Assembly: GCA_023251875.1 (NCBI GenBank)
Contig: JAHEXY010000009.1
Span: 183,516-247,515 of the forward strand
Direction: 5' to 3'
Length of the DNA: 64,000 nt
Origin: Bacteroidota bacterium
GTDB lineage: Bacteria; Bacteroidota; Bacteroidia; JAHEXY01
Shown here: piece after piece, positions 17,946 through 27,378 of the stretch
Numbering within the stretch: position 1 is the first letter of the stretch
How the letters are laid out: each line of letters opens with the position of its first letter
Translations under genes and position numbers: made by a program
Notes under the pieces: generated by a model
What the model was told of the DNA's origin: nothing
Seen by the model: only the letters and a program-made list of their open reading frames with translations
Database searches by the model: none

Positions 17946-18635
17946 ATGGAAACATTTACCAAAACATACAATGCAGAAGATTATGAAACCCGATATAAAA
18001 AAGGCTATGGACATGCCTATCCTGAATCTCATATAATACGGATTCATAGACAAATTTTAGAATGGGAACTAAACCTTAGCCCTGGTAAAATTTTTGATTT
18101 TGGATGTGGTACCGGAGCTAACCTGGGATATTTTTTAAATCAAGGATACCAACCCTATGGTTGCGACACAAGTGCTACTGCAATAGAACAATGTAAAAAA
18201 TACATGCCTTCACATGCCAACAATTTTTACAATACTGAAGTTTCTCCAAATTTAGTTCAATTAATGGGTGAAGAAAGCTTAACTGTTTTTATGTCGAACC
18301 AAGTACTGTATTTTTTAAGTGATGAGGATATAAAAAAAGTAGTTGAGCAAGCATATAAAATGTTAAAGCCCGGAGGTGTTTTCATTGCTTCCATGATGTC
18401 ATACGCTTGCTGGTACATCCGCCAGGTTTCAGGTGTTGTTGGAGATTTTAAAGAACTTAAATTTACTTCACCCAGAGAAAAAGGAATAACCAGCATGATT
18501 AATTTCAAGCATAAAGATGAATTACCATCCTTGTTTTCCCCATTTAAGAAATTACATTTAGGATCATACGCTAATCACATAAGAGAAGAAGAAGGGCCTA
18601 CGGAACATTGGCTTTTTGTTGGAATAAAAGCCTAA
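17946..18635 (+). CDS. Class I SAM-dependent methyltransferase
   Basis: This 229-aa protein has motif I IFDFGCGTGANLGYFL (residues about 50-65) and the acidic motif YGCDTSATAIEQC. Motif IV is replaced by TVFMSNQVLYFL. It is a typical methyltransferase domain 11/25 fold without extra domains. It lies in the left-arm operon 9 bases after the previous methyltransferase. It resembles the two methyltransferases on the far side of the island (34977-36472) in architecture. Substrate unknown. Confidence 0.83.
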   Translation: METFTKTYNAEDYETRYKKGYGHAYPESHIIRIHRQILEWELNLSPGKIFDFGCGTGANLGYFLNQGYQPYGCDTSATAIEQCKKYMPSHANNFYNTEVSPNLVQLMGEESLTVFMSNQVLYFLSDEDIKKVVEQAYKMLKPGGVFIASMMSYACWYIRQVSGVVGDFKELKFTSPREKGITSMINFKHKDELPSLFSPFKKLHLGSYANHIREEEGPTEHWLFVGIKA

Positions 18636-18655
18636 TCATTTAAAAACAAATTCAA

Positions 18656-19339
18656 TTGACTTGTATAGCAAATCCTTTATGGAATCCCTGGGCAAATGAT
18701 AAAGCATTGCTAGAATTGTATCAAAAAAGGTGTAGACAACTAGTTCCGGAAATGACATGTGCTTCACAAGCTGCCGAAATATTATCTTCAAAGATAAATG
18801 GAAATGAAACTTTATTAGATGCAGGTTGTGGTGCCGGCTATTATTTTTGGTCGTTTTATAATAGAAAAATACCTATTGAATATTTTGGAATAGATTATAC
18901 TCCTGAAATGATTGAGCTTGCAAAGCAAGAAATGTGTAATTCTAAAAGTAAATTAAAATCTACAAACTTTATTCTTAATACTATAGAAAATATAGAAGAA
19001 GAATATGATACTATAATTTGCTTTAATGTATTAACAAATAATCCACATTATGCTTTGCCACTTGAACGCTTATTGAAATGCACTAAAAAAAGATTGCTTT
19101 TAAGAGAAAGCTTGGATCAAGATTTAGTAGTGAGATTTACACCTGATCATTATATTGATAAAGATAAAACACATATAAAAGTTTACCATAATACCTTTCC
19201 AATAGATGAAGTAGAAAAATTTATTAAGGAGTATGGATTTAAAGTTACAAGGATATTAGATGAAAGAAGCAAAGGAAATATAGAAATGGTAGTAGATGTA
19301 CCACATCGCTGGCAAATTTTATTAGCAGAAAGAATATAA
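18656..19339 (+). CDS. Class I SAM-dependent methyltransferase, TTG start
   Basis: This 227-aa protein has motif I LLDAGCGAGYYFWSF (residues about 54-68) and YFGIDYTPEMIELAKQ. The reading frame begins at TTG 18656; the next in-frame ATG is about 34 codons on and would remove conserved N-terminal sequence (NPWANDKALLELY), so TTG is preferred. It is the third consecutive methyltransferase, followed 12 bases later by the second AsnB-like gene. Substrate unknown. Confidence 0.78.
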   Translation: MTCIANPLWNPWANDKALLELYQKRCRQLVPEMTCASQAAEILSSKINGNETLLDAGCGAGYYFWSFYNRKIPIEYFGIDYTPEMIELAKQEMCNSKSKLKSTNFILNTIENIEEEYDTIICFNVLTNNPHYALPLERLLKCTKKRLLLRESLDQDLVVRFTPDHYIDKDKTHIKVYHNTFPIDEVEKFIKEYGFKVTRILDERSKGNIEMVVDVPHRWQILLAERI

Positions 19340-19351
19340 ATAAGATAAATC

Positions 19352-21208
19352 ATGTCAAGAATAGCAGGAATAGTTTCAAATACTTTTCAAGTAGATCATA
19401 AAAAATATTTGTTAGAAAATAAGGCCCTTCCCCATCTTAAGCCATTAGTAAATTATACTTATGATATTAAAACTGTATTGCATACAAGTATGCTATGGCT
19501 AGGCTCAGGTAATTCTAAATTAGTAGAAAAAGAAAATATACTGGTTGCTATTGATGGATTCATTTATAATATAAATGATTTTAAAACAAATGAAACTAAC
19601 CATGCATCCTTAATTATTGAATTATATAGGAAATATGGCTTGGTAGAAATGTTAAAACTTTTAAATGGAGATTTTACAATTAGTATTTATGACAGAAATG
19701 CCAATGTATTCTATTTAATAAGAGACCGTATTGGAGTAAGGCCGGCCTATTATGTTCATAAACATAATTATTTAGCCTTTGCATCAAAACCGGGAGCATT
19801 GCTTGAAATGCCTGAGGTTACGAGATCGGTAAACAAAAAATTTGTAGCAACTTTTGCAGCATCACATTATCGTTATTTTGATAATGCACCAACTGAATCT
19901 CCATTTGAAGATATTAAACAATTACCGGCTGCGCATTATTTGCAATTTGATTTATCAAACAATAAAATTCAATTATATAAATATTGGAACTTAACAGATC
20001 AAGGTGATTTTTCAGAAAATGAAGATGTATTGGCACAACAATACCAAGAGCTTTTATTGGATGCCGTTAAAATAAGATTCAACAGTACACCTAAACCTGC
20101 TTTTACATTATCAGGTGGTATGGATTCATCATCTGTATTAGCGTCATCAGTACATGTTAGTGGTAAAAAACAATTTGCTTTTTCATCAGTATATTCTGAT
20201 AAAACATTTGATGAAACCGAAGAAATTAAAACCACTGCCGATGCGCATGTACAAGAATGGAGCCCGGTAAAAATTGAAGTAACAGATGTTTTTGAGGCCA
20301 TAAATCAAATGGTGGCTTTGCATGATGAACCTGTAGCAACTGCTACTTGGCTATCGCATTTTATACTTTGCAAACAAGTAGCTGAAAAAGGATATACGGC
20401 ACTTTTTGGTGGTTTAGGTGGAGATGAATTAAATGCGGGTGAATATGAATATTTCTTTTGTCATTTTGCCGATTTAAAAAAACAGGGTAAAGAAACCATT
20501 TTAAAACACGAAATTGAATATTGGTCAAAGTATCATGATCATCCCATTTATAAAAAAAATGAAGCGGTAGTATATGATACGTTTAAACAAGCATTTGATT
20601 TTTCTACAAATAAATGCTTGCCCGATAAACGAAGAATGCTAAGATATAGCAACGTTTTAAATAAAGAGTTTTTCGATTTAAATCAATTAAATCCAACGTT
20701 GGAACATCCATTTTCAAGTTTTTTAAAAAACAGAACCTACCAAGATTTAACCAGAGAAACTATTCCTTGTTGTTTAAGAGCCGAAGACCGACAAACGGAT
20801 GCATTTGGATTAGATAATATGGTTCCATTTTTTGATTACCGCTTGGTTGAATTCATGTATCGTATTCAGGGGAATATGAAAATACGTGATGGCGTTACCA
20901 AGTATTTATTGCGCAAAGCAATGAAGGGCATTTTATGTGAGCCCACAAGAACACGAATAGCTAAAACAGGATGGAATGCCCCGGCTCATTTATGGTTTTC
21001 AGGCAAGGGAAAAGAACAATTACTTGATAGAATACATTCTCAAACATTTAAAAATTACGGTATATATAATATTAATGAATTGGATAAAATTATTGAAGAA
21101 CATGATTTAATTACAAGTCAAAAACTACAAAAAGAAAATCACATGATGTTTTTGTGGCAATTGGCTAATCTTAGCACTTGGTTAGATACTTATATAAAAA
21201 AGAATTAA
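19352..21208 (+). CDS. AsnB-like protein lacking the glutaminase cysteine
   Basis: This 618-aa protein has the same two-domain plan as AsnB: an N-terminal Ntn-type glutaminase fold (RDRIGVRPAYYV is still recognisable) and a synthetase domain with the loop SGGMDSS at residue 254. However, it begins MSRIAGIV where active enzymes have MCGIAG, so the catalytic Cys2 is missing. It probably cannot hydrolyse glutamine. It may use free ammonia, take ammonia from the first AsnB, or use another nucleophile, as beta-lactam synthetase and related members do. It ends 4 bases inside the convergent gene on the minus strand. Confidence 0.85.
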   Translation: MSRIAGIVSNTFQVDHKKYLLENKALPHLKPLVNYTYDIKTVLHTSMLWLGSGNSKLVEKENILVAIDGFIYNINDFKTNETNHASLIIELYRKYGLVEMLKLLNGDFTISIYDRNANVFYLIRDRIGVRPAYYVHKHNYLAFASKPGALLEMPEVTRSVNKKFVATFAASHYRYFDNAPTESPFEDIKQLPAAHYLQFDLSNNKIQLYKYWNLTDQGDFSENEDVLAQQYQELLLDAVKIRFNSTPKPAFTLSGGMDSSSVLASSVHVSGKKQFAFSSVYSDKTFDETEEIKTTADAHVQEWSPVKIEVTDVFEAINQMVALHDEPVATATWLSHFILCKQVAEKGYTALFGGLGGDELNAGEYEYFFCHFADLKKQGKETILKHEIEYWSKYHDHPIYKKNEAVVYDTFKQAFDFSTNKCLPDKRRMLRYSNVLNKEFFDLNQLNPTLEHPFSSFLKNRTYQDLTRETIPCCLRAEDRQTDAFGLDNMVPFFDYRLVEFMYRIQGNMKIRDGVTKYLLRKAMKGILCEPTRTRIAKTGWNAPAHLWFSGKGKEQLLDRIHSQTFKNYGIYNINELDKIIEEHDLITSQKLQKENHMMFLWQLANLSTWLDTYIKKN

Positions 21209-22713
21209 TTCTTTATTACTACAGAACGGCCTTCTTTATATCCCAAATGATAATCCTCCTTTGAATCGGCAAGTTTTACTTTGAGATTAAGATCGGGATT
21301 TAAATGATTTTTTATGGCACTAATACAATTTTCAACTTGGGTAGAAGAAAAAGATTTTTGACTGTTGTCCCAAGGTAATTGTTTTCTATAAATATTTTTT
21401 AATTTAGAAAAGGAAAAATGAACCGATAAATTCATCCTTTCTCTTATTTGTATAATCAAATCAGTCCACTTATCTTTTCTACTTATTGATTCTGCATATA
21501 TTTCTTTCTTCGCTTTTTTCAATAATATAGTTTTTGAACTTTTTTGAATGGAATTTATAATTGCTTGAGCAACCCTCTCAGAAGAAGCTCCATCAACCTT
21601 ATAATATAACTCTGTTTGAATTTTAGATATTCTTTCTTTTATGGGTTGGCTAACAACTAATTTGTTTTCTTTTATAAGATTAATATGAGCAATCATGCTT
21701 TCCATACTAGAAACTTCAATACTTATTCCATCAAGAATTGGTGATGATCTGCCCACCTTTATCCAAGCAGCTGTTAATACCGGCACTCCGGCTAATCCGG
21801 CTTCTATGCTTGTTGTACAACTTTTATTATGAATAAGAGCCGATGATTTATGTAGCCAAGCATCTAGTGTTCCTTTTTTGATAAAATGTAAATTTGAATT
21901 CTTATGCAAATTTGCGTTATAAAAGGTTTCATCTTCAAAGGGGTGAGGTCGAAATACAAAATTAATATCCGGAAATTTATTTGATAGTGTATTTGCTAAA
22001 TCTACAAATTCTTTACGGGCTTGTTTTTCTATCTGTAACCATTGTAACATATATTCCCTGTCAAAATTATAACTCTTTACCATCATTTCAACCTCCTCCT
22101 CATCTGTTTGAAACTTAGGACCCGCCAAGGTAAAATTGCTATTAATTAAAACCATTGGCGTTTTTATTTCGTTCAACTGTGGGTTAATGGCTATGGAAGT
22201 AGCTTTCCATTTTGCACTAAATAAATCAGCCCTTGGAGATCCGGTTACATAAACATTTGATGGTATATACCATTTACTTTGTATTAAATAGTTAGCAAAA
22301 GATTCATTCCAACAACAATAACAATCAATCGAGGCTCTAGCTTGTGCATCTTTTGTCATAATAACAAAGTAATCATCAAATTCCGGAAATTCTCCTTTAT
22401 ATTCATCATTTTGCAATAATGTATTGGCGTGTTTAGGAATGGGATTACTTATACTTTCAGTATCTAATACACCCAGTTTAATACCCCATGAATGAAATTT
22501 ATTATTAGTGGCTTCGTAAATATTTTCTCTTTGATAGTTGAGTAATACAAAATCTGGTAGCAAGTAAGAAATTTCTTTTGTAAGTAAATTAAAGGGCACC
22601 AAATAGCAAGTAGCTCCCATTTTGCAAAGTTCTGTAGCTACTAAAACTAAGCCTGTTAAATCTCTATAGGGATTATCAACAACTAAAGCTACTCGATAAT
22701 TTTTGAGGCTCAT
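21205..22713 (-). CDS. Surface carbohydrate biosynthesis protein, glycerophosphotransferase-like
   Basis: This 502-aa protein has a GT-B-like architecture. The N-terminal part starts RVALVVDNPYRDLTG, and the C-terminal part has FVFRPHPFEDETFY followed by SALIHNKSCTTSIEAGLAGVP. The RPHP and SxxxEAGLAGVP motifs match the CDP-glycerol glycerophosphotransferase and capsular polysaccharide transferase group, and this family is often annotated as surface carbohydrate biosynthesis protein. It lies last in a four-gene operon with the Wzm/Wzt exporter, so it probably adds a residue or phosphodiester group to the exported glycan. Residues about 380-502 are a separate tail of unknown role. Confidence 0.72.
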   Translation of the reverse strand: MSLKNYRVALVVDNPYRDLTGLVLVATELCKMGATCYLVPFNLLTKEISYLLPDFVLLNYQRENIYEATNNKFHSWGIKLGVLDTESISNPIPKHANTLLQNDEYKGEFPEFDDYFVIMTKDAQARASIDCYCCWNESFANYLIQSKWYIPSNVYVTGSPRADLFSAKWKATSIAINPQLNEIKTPMVLINSNFTLAGPKFQTDEEEVEMMVKSYNFDREYMLQWLQIEKQARKEFVDLANTLSNKFPDINFVFRPHPFEDETFYNANLHKNSNLHFIKKGTLDAWLHKSSALIHNKSCTTSIEAGLAGVPVLTAAWIKVGRSSPILDGISIEVSSMESMIAHINLIKENKLVVSQPIKERISKIQTELYYKVDGASSERVAQAIINSIQKSSKTILLKKAKKEIYAESISRKDKWTDLIIQIRERMNLSVHFSFSKLKNIYRKQLPWDNSQKSFSSTQVENCISAIKNHLNPDLNLKVKLADSKEDYHLGYKEGRSVVIKN

Positions 22714-22724
22714 TAAATTTTTGA

Positions 22725-24020
22725 TTATAATAGTTGAGATTCAGTCATAGTAGTAAATTGGATGTTCTGTAATATCCAACTATGCTCCAAAATTACAGCT
22801 GGTTTATAGGTATATAAATCCATAGAAGAAATATTAGATAATTTATTTCGCAATTGCCCCGGCAATACGCTAAATTCAGTATATTTTCGCCAATCAGCAT
22901 AGCGTTTTTTACCCATATTTACAGAAGGATTAGCCAATACGCTCACTTCAATTTCATATACTCCCGTTGCTAAATTAGGTTTATCAATTTTACAAATAAC
23001 TTTTCCTTCTTTGGGCAAGTCTGTAATGGTTATTCCATCAACATGCATGTGCATTTGAGCCACGGGAGCTTCATTTTTATTAATCATTATCCCAAAATAA
23101 GGATGTAGAACCGATGCATGTAATTTATAATAAAGTACTATAGTAAAAGAGGCATTGTAATCAATTTGAGTTACTTTTTCGCCCTTTTCATTTTCAATAA
23201 AAACAGAGGTAATAGAAATATCTTCTCCATATACTTGTTTGTGATTATCATTGGCAATAATTTGTAAAGCCCGTTTTCCATATTCTTCCATTACACTAGT
23301 AGCGGTACCCTGGGCAACAACACTGCCTTTCTCAAGCAAAATGGCTTCATCACAAAAGGATTCAATATTTTTAGATAAATGAGAAACTAAAATTATGGTT
23401 CCTCCCTTTTTTTTGAACTCCATTAATTTATTAAAACTTTTTTCTCTAAAAGTAACATCTCCCACACTTAAAATTTCATCTATTAGTAAAATATCGGGCT
23501 GTAAATTAACGGCAACAGAAAAACCAAGACGGGCAAGCATTCCGGAACTATAGGTTTTAATGGGTGCTTCAATAAACTCTTTTTCAATTCCTGAAAAGTC
23601 AACGATTTCATCTAATTTATAATCGATTTCTTTTTTTGTCATGCCTAAAATACTGGCATTAATATGTATGTTTTCTCTGCCCGAAAGTATAGGGTTAAAT
23701 CCAGTTCCCAGTTCAATAAGTGCCCCTACTCTACCATTAATGGTAATTTTACCTACATCGGGTTTTAAAATTCCATTAATAAGTTTTAATAAGGTGCTTT
23801 TTCCGGCTCCATTTAAACCCGTTAAGCCTAACATTAATCCTTTTTTTAAAGAAAAACTTACGTTGCGTATACTCCAAAACTCGGTTGGTCGCAGATAATT
23901 TTTGGGCGATTGTAAAAATAAAAGTTCTTTAGTGGTATCCGTAAGGCCATAGAACAAAGACCGTTTTAAGTTTTTTGAAAATTTTTTGGAAACATTTTCA
24001 ACCGTAATTATTTCTTGCAT
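22725..24020 (-). CDS. wzt: Polysaccharide ABC exporter ATPase, Wzt type
   Basis: This 431-aa protein has Walker A GLNGAGKST at residues 68-76, the ABC signature YSSGMLARLGFSVA near 157, and Walker B ILLIDEILSVGD. Residues from about 250 form a C-terminal beta domain like the Wzt carbohydrate-binding domain, which recognises the modified end of the glycan before export. Such Wzt proteins work with chains whose length is set by a terminal cap, often a methyl group. That would fit the many methyltransferases nearby (inference). It is paired with the permease 3 bases upstream. Confidence 0.93.
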   Translation of the reverse strand: MQEIITVENVSKKFSKNLKRSLFYGLTDTTKELLFLQSPKNYLRPTEFWSIRNVSFSLKKGLMLGLTGLNGAGKSTLLKLINGILKPDVGKITINGRVGALIELGTGFNPILSGRENIHINASILGMTKKEIDYKLDEIVDFSGIEKEFIEAPIKTYSSGMLARLGFSVAVNLQPDILLIDEILSVGDVTFREKSFNKLMEFKKKGGTIILVSHLSKNIESFCDEAILLEKGSVVAQGTATSVMEEYGKRALQIIANDNHKQVYGEDISITSVFIENEKGEKVTQIDYNASFTIVLYYKLHASVLHPYFGIMINKNEAPVAQMHMHVDGITITDLPKEGKVICKIDKPNLATGVYEIEVSVLANPSVNMGKKRYADWRKYTEFSVLPGQLRNKLSNISSMDLYTYKPAVILEHSWILQNIQFTTMTESQLL

Positions 24021-24023
24021 AAG

Positions 24024-24896
24024 TTAAAAACGTTCAATTAATAATGGTAAGGTTACCTTGTAAATCACCCAAGCTAAAAACAATAAAATAAACAGTACAA
24101 TTATATAACTAATTATTATAGATAAATACGGAAGTATATTACCGTATAAAAATATATTTCTAACAGCTACAAAAATATATGTAACGGGATTAAGTTTAAA
24201 AAGCAGGCTGGTTGATGTACCTAACGACACATCATAAATAATGGGGGTAATAAAAAACCAAAGCTGTGTAATAATGGGAATAGCCGAAATTACATCACTA
24301 TATAACATACCAATAGGAATTAAAAAAACGCCTATAATTATACCCAATAAGCAAATTAAAATTGCTAAAAACGGATAGAGTAACATGGCAGAGTGAAAAT
24401 TATATTGATAGTATACCACCACAACCATTAAAATTAAAAATCGTATTAAAAAATCGAACATTACTTGCAAAAAAGCTGACAAAATCAAGGCTTCACGAGG
24501 AAAATTAATTTTACCTAACATAGATTTATTGCCTTGCAAAATGCGCAAAGGAGCATTTAAACTATCCGTAAACAATAACCATAAAATGGTTCCGCTAAAA
24601 ATAAAAACAGGATAGGGTACATCTTTATTTGCGTTAATGTTAATCACTGCCGATTTTTGGAGAAATACAAATAAAAAAGAAGTCAAAATAGGTGGGAAAA
24701 TGGCCCAAAAATATCCTAAAATAGTTTGTCTGTATTTTGCTGTTATATCTCTAACAGTTAAACTCCATGTAAGTTCACGAGCTGAATGAATGTTTGAAAA
24801 TAATTCTTTAATTAATTTTAAAGGACTGCGTAATGGGTTTTCGGCACTATAAATAATGGGGGTATTAATTTTTTTATTGTCTTTGTATTTATTCAT
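24024..24896 (-). CDS. wzm: Polysaccharide ABC exporter permease, Wzm type
   Basis: This 290-aa membrane protein has about six hydrophobic segments and the ABC-2 permease hallmarks: RDITAKYRQTILGYFWAIFPP near the first helix and LWFFITPIIYDVS near helix five. It moves undecaprenyl-linked O-antigen or capsule chains across the inner membrane with its ATPase Wzt. Both genes lie in a tightly spaced minus-strand operon with two large transferase-like proteins. Presence of this exporter, and absence of wzx/wzy here, points to the ABC-dependent route. Confidence 0.93.
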   Translation of the reverse strand: MNKYKDNKKINTPIIYSAENPLRSPLKLIKELFSNIHSARELTWSLTVRDITAKYRQTILGYFWAIFPPILTSFLFVFLQKSAVININANKDVPYPVFIFSGTILWLLFTDSLNAPLRILQGNKSMLGKINFPREALILSAFLQVMFDFLIRFLILMVVVVYYQYNFHSAMLLYPFLAILICLLGIIIGVFLIPIGMLYSDVISAIPIITQLWFFITPIIYDVSLGTSTSLLFKLNPVTYIFVAVRNIFLYGNILPYLSIIISYIIVLFILLFLAWVIYKVTLPLLIERF

Positions 24897-24906
24897 TTAT
24901 GTTTTA

Positions 24907-26658
24907 CTAATTAGTTAGGCTTTTAAAATTTGAATGGCTAGGTGTTGGATGTAAATAAGGTTCAATTTCATGATTTTTAATTAAAAACACGTTTTCATTA
25001 TCTAAAAACTGATATAAATTTTTAATAAAATGACTGCTTTCTATATCCGGATTTTTTTGTAATAATTCTATAATACTATTGTAAAATGTATCGGTGAAGC
25101 GTTCGTACTTTGTTATATAGGTAGTTGGGAAAATATCAAAAACTTGAAACATTATTCTATTCTGAAAATAGAACAATAGTTTTGCCCTGTCTCTTTGTTG
25201 CGTATTTAATTTAGGTGTGTTTGCAATAGTTGATAAATTTTTAAAATATTCTTCTTTTGAATGTGAATCTATAGAATAACCCAAATCCGAAAAACAAGAA
25301 TTTCCGGCACCCAAAGTTGGTATAGAATAACATGCCGACTCAACTAAAATAGTACCCACGCAGGTAATAAATACATCGGCAATATCAAAAAATGTTTTTG
25401 TTTTTATGTCATTATTTAATATTCTGATATTTGAATATTCTTTTGTGATAATTTTTTTATACTCTCCATGCGTATTTTGTTTTACGCGCGATTGAACACT
25501 ATCTACATATTCATGAGGATGAGGTTTAATAACCCAATTTACAGTATCAATATTTTTTATAAATTTTAGGGTTTCAACAAACCATTCAAGAAAATCTTCA
25601 AATAGGAGTTCGCCTTGCCCATGCGGTGTATCATAAAAGGTATGACTCATTATTACAACGAGTGGTAGTTTTTTATTCAAATTATATTGATCATAAAACT
25701 CATCTCTTGTCATTACTTTTCGGTCGGGATAATGAGCATAGTAGTTTTCTGTAGAAATATCTTTGGGATTATGGTAATAGTCAAGAACTTTATCACACTC
25801 CCTTAACATATAAGATTTCAATTCGGGCTTACATTCAAAATCCTTTAAAACATATTCCGGAACATGTGTAATAAATCTATGTTTCAAAAAATCTTCATAA
25901 GTTGCATATTTTTTAATGGCAACATGGCCTCCTTTGTTATTGTATACAACATATAAGGGAATATTAAATTTTGCTGAAGCTACCTGACAAATTATTCTAT
26001 TGTTGTTTACTGTTTCTTCGAGGTGTAATAAGAAGTATTTAATATTTTTTTCTTTTTTTAGAAGTTGAGTTATTTTATAATAATCGAAAAAAATATTAAA
26101 GTAAACATGGTACATAGGCCATGTTATTTTTTCAATGTGAGTATCGCCAAAATTAATAATGGTATCTAATATTGATTCGCCAATATGAATATTATTATGG
26201 TTAAGGCTTAAAAGTTTTTTTCCGGTATTGTATTTAAAAAAATAATAGAGAGATACAAACAAGGCTTTAATTCTTGAAATAATGTCATAGTGAGGATTTT
26301 GCATACTAATAAAGCTTTCCATCCCAACACTTTTACTCATGTGGTATACATTATCATCATGAAATCTTTCTAATAGGCCTTTTAATTTTAAATTTTTATG
26401 CTGTGCAATAAAATAAGCTATGCTGTTTTTCAAATAAATTCTATCGCTTGCTTTATGTTCTCTTTGTGATACTAATAAAATACCATTAGAAGCATGATGT
26501 TTACCCAACTTATCACTTCTATTTTTCCAGTAAGCATTAAGATGGCCAATAAATCTTTCAAAATTGATACCGTAGGCTATAGGCAAGTGTCTTTTCCTGG
26601 ATTTCGGAAAAATGGACCATTGTATTCTTCTTAAAAACTCTTTGATAGCAATTAACAT
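24907..26658 (-). CDS. Probable capsule/O-antigen glycosyl- or phosphotransferase (GT-B-like)
   Basis: This protein of about 583 aa is counted from the ATG at 26658 (a TTG three codons earlier is also possible). The C-terminal half carries WVIKPHPHEYVD and FITCVGTILVESACYSIPTLG, the PHP and GTxxxEA-type motifs of GT-B enzymes such as KpsC/KpsS and glycerophosphotransferases. The N-terminal half is divergent, with YxxxLEETVNNNRIICQVA. It is first in the operon, immediately before the wzm permease, so a role in assembling the exported glycan is likely. The acceptor and donor are unknown. Confidence 0.65.
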   Translation of the reverse strand: MLIAIKEFLRRIQWSIFPKSRKRHLPIAYGINFERFIGHLNAYWKNRSDKLGKHHASNGILLVSQREHKASDRIYLKNSIAYFIAQHKNLKLKGLLERFHDDNVYHMSKSVGMESFISMQNPHYDIISRIKALFVSLYYFFKYNTGKKLLSLNHNNIHIGESILDTIINFGDTHIEKITWPMYHVYFNIFFDYYKITQLLKKEKNIKYFLLHLEETVNNNRIICQVASAKFNIPLYVVYNNKGGHVAIKKYATYEDFLKHRFITHVPEYVLKDFECKPELKSYMLRECDKVLDYYHNPKDISTENYYAHYPDRKVMTRDEFYDQYNLNKKLPLVVIMSHTFYDTPHGQGELLFEDFLEWFVETLKFIKNIDTVNWVIKPHPHEYVDSVQSRVKQNTHGEYKKIITKEYSNIRILNNDIKTKTFFDIADVFITCVGTILVESACYSIPTLGAGNSCFSDLGYSIDSHSKEEYFKNLSTIANTPKLNTQQRDRAKLLFYFQNRIMFQVFDIFPTTYITKYERFTDTFYNSIIELLQKNPDIESSHFIKNLYQFLDNENVFLIKNHEIEPYLHPTPSHSNFKSLTN

Positions 26659-26667
26659 GAAATACAA

Positions 26668-27000
26668 ATATTTATTAAATAGGGTTTAAGGGTGTTTGAT
26701 ATTCTCTTACAACATGTAAACATGTTATTGAATAAGAGCTTGCAAAGGTAAAGATTATTTTTAAAGATTGGGGCCACTAATCACTCTCTTTTATTGAGAT
26801 GTAAGCATTGGGGATTTTCATCTGAAAATAATTTGTTTTTAAATGGTCAAATGGAACACTCATGCTATTTTCATTGCTCTTTGTGAACTATTGTGCATAA
26901 ATGTTGCATTTCCCACTACTCTTGAAGTTTTAGTTTTAAGTAAGGGAGTATTTTTCTTACTTTTGACGGGTTAATATCTGAACTGTAACAATCTTTCATC
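26668..27000. other. Divergent intergenic region with promoter elements and a dyad
   Basis: No gene is visible in these 333 bases between divergent units. I see a dyad AACATGT-AA-ACATGTT (26711-26726) within a wider CTCTTA...TAAGAG pair, a possible minus-strand -7 box TACCTTTG (plus coordinates 26743-26750), and a plus-strand -7 box TACTTTTG (26958-26965). The dyad would fall in the leader of the exporter operon and could be an operator. Confidence 0.4.
26958..26965 (+). promoter_or_regulatory. -7 element for the small unknown gene at 27001
   Basis: TACTTTTG fits TAnnTTTG. TTTA at 26935-26938, at the expected 19-base spacing, is one mismatch from the -33 TTTG. Transcription would start about 26972, 28 bases before the ATG. 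Confidence 0.4.
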
Positions 27001-27378
27001 ATGAACTTTATCTTAAGTAATCCGCCTAGGAAATTTGTAACGGGAATTAATAAAGACATGTTTCATATAGATATGGCCCAAATTGATTTGGAACCTAATG
27101 AACAAGTTACTTTTATTAGCAAGGGGGGAGTAGAATATGATGTAGTGAAGAGAGAATGGGGGTTTTATGCAACGCCATCAATGAATGCAAGGCTTTTACG
27201 ATTTAACTTACGATCTGTACTCGTTAAAACCATAGGAGATAAATTCTTTGTTGCTTTGGTAGAAAAAGGAAAAGAAGAGTTGTTTGAATCCAGCTTGGAA
27301 AAAGAAAAATCGAAAATAGTTACCTGGCTTGATACTGATGAAGTACTATTCCATCTTGAAAAAAAGTTAAATTCCTAA
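27001..27378 (+). CDS. Unknown small protein, paralog of 16725-17108
   Basis: This 125-aa soluble protein has no recognised domain. It shares with the 16725-17108 protein the NPPR start, LEPxEQ, GxEYD, G-F-YATPS, NxRLL, LRxVLVK, VEKGKE and the C-terminal WLDxDEVLxxLEK. Unlike the first copy it is a single-gene unit with its own -7 box, oriented against its surroundings, and its end overlaps the convergent sulfotransferase by 4 bases. Retention of two copies in one glycan island, one coupled to an amidotransferase, argues for a real function tied to glycan modification, but none can be named. Confidence 0.82.
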   Translation: MNFILSNPPRKFVTGINKDMFHIDMAQIDLEPNEQVTFISKGGVEYDVVKREWGFYATPSMNARLLRFNLRSVLVKTIGDKFFVALVEKGKEELFESSLEKEKSKIVTWLDTDEVLFHLEKKLNS

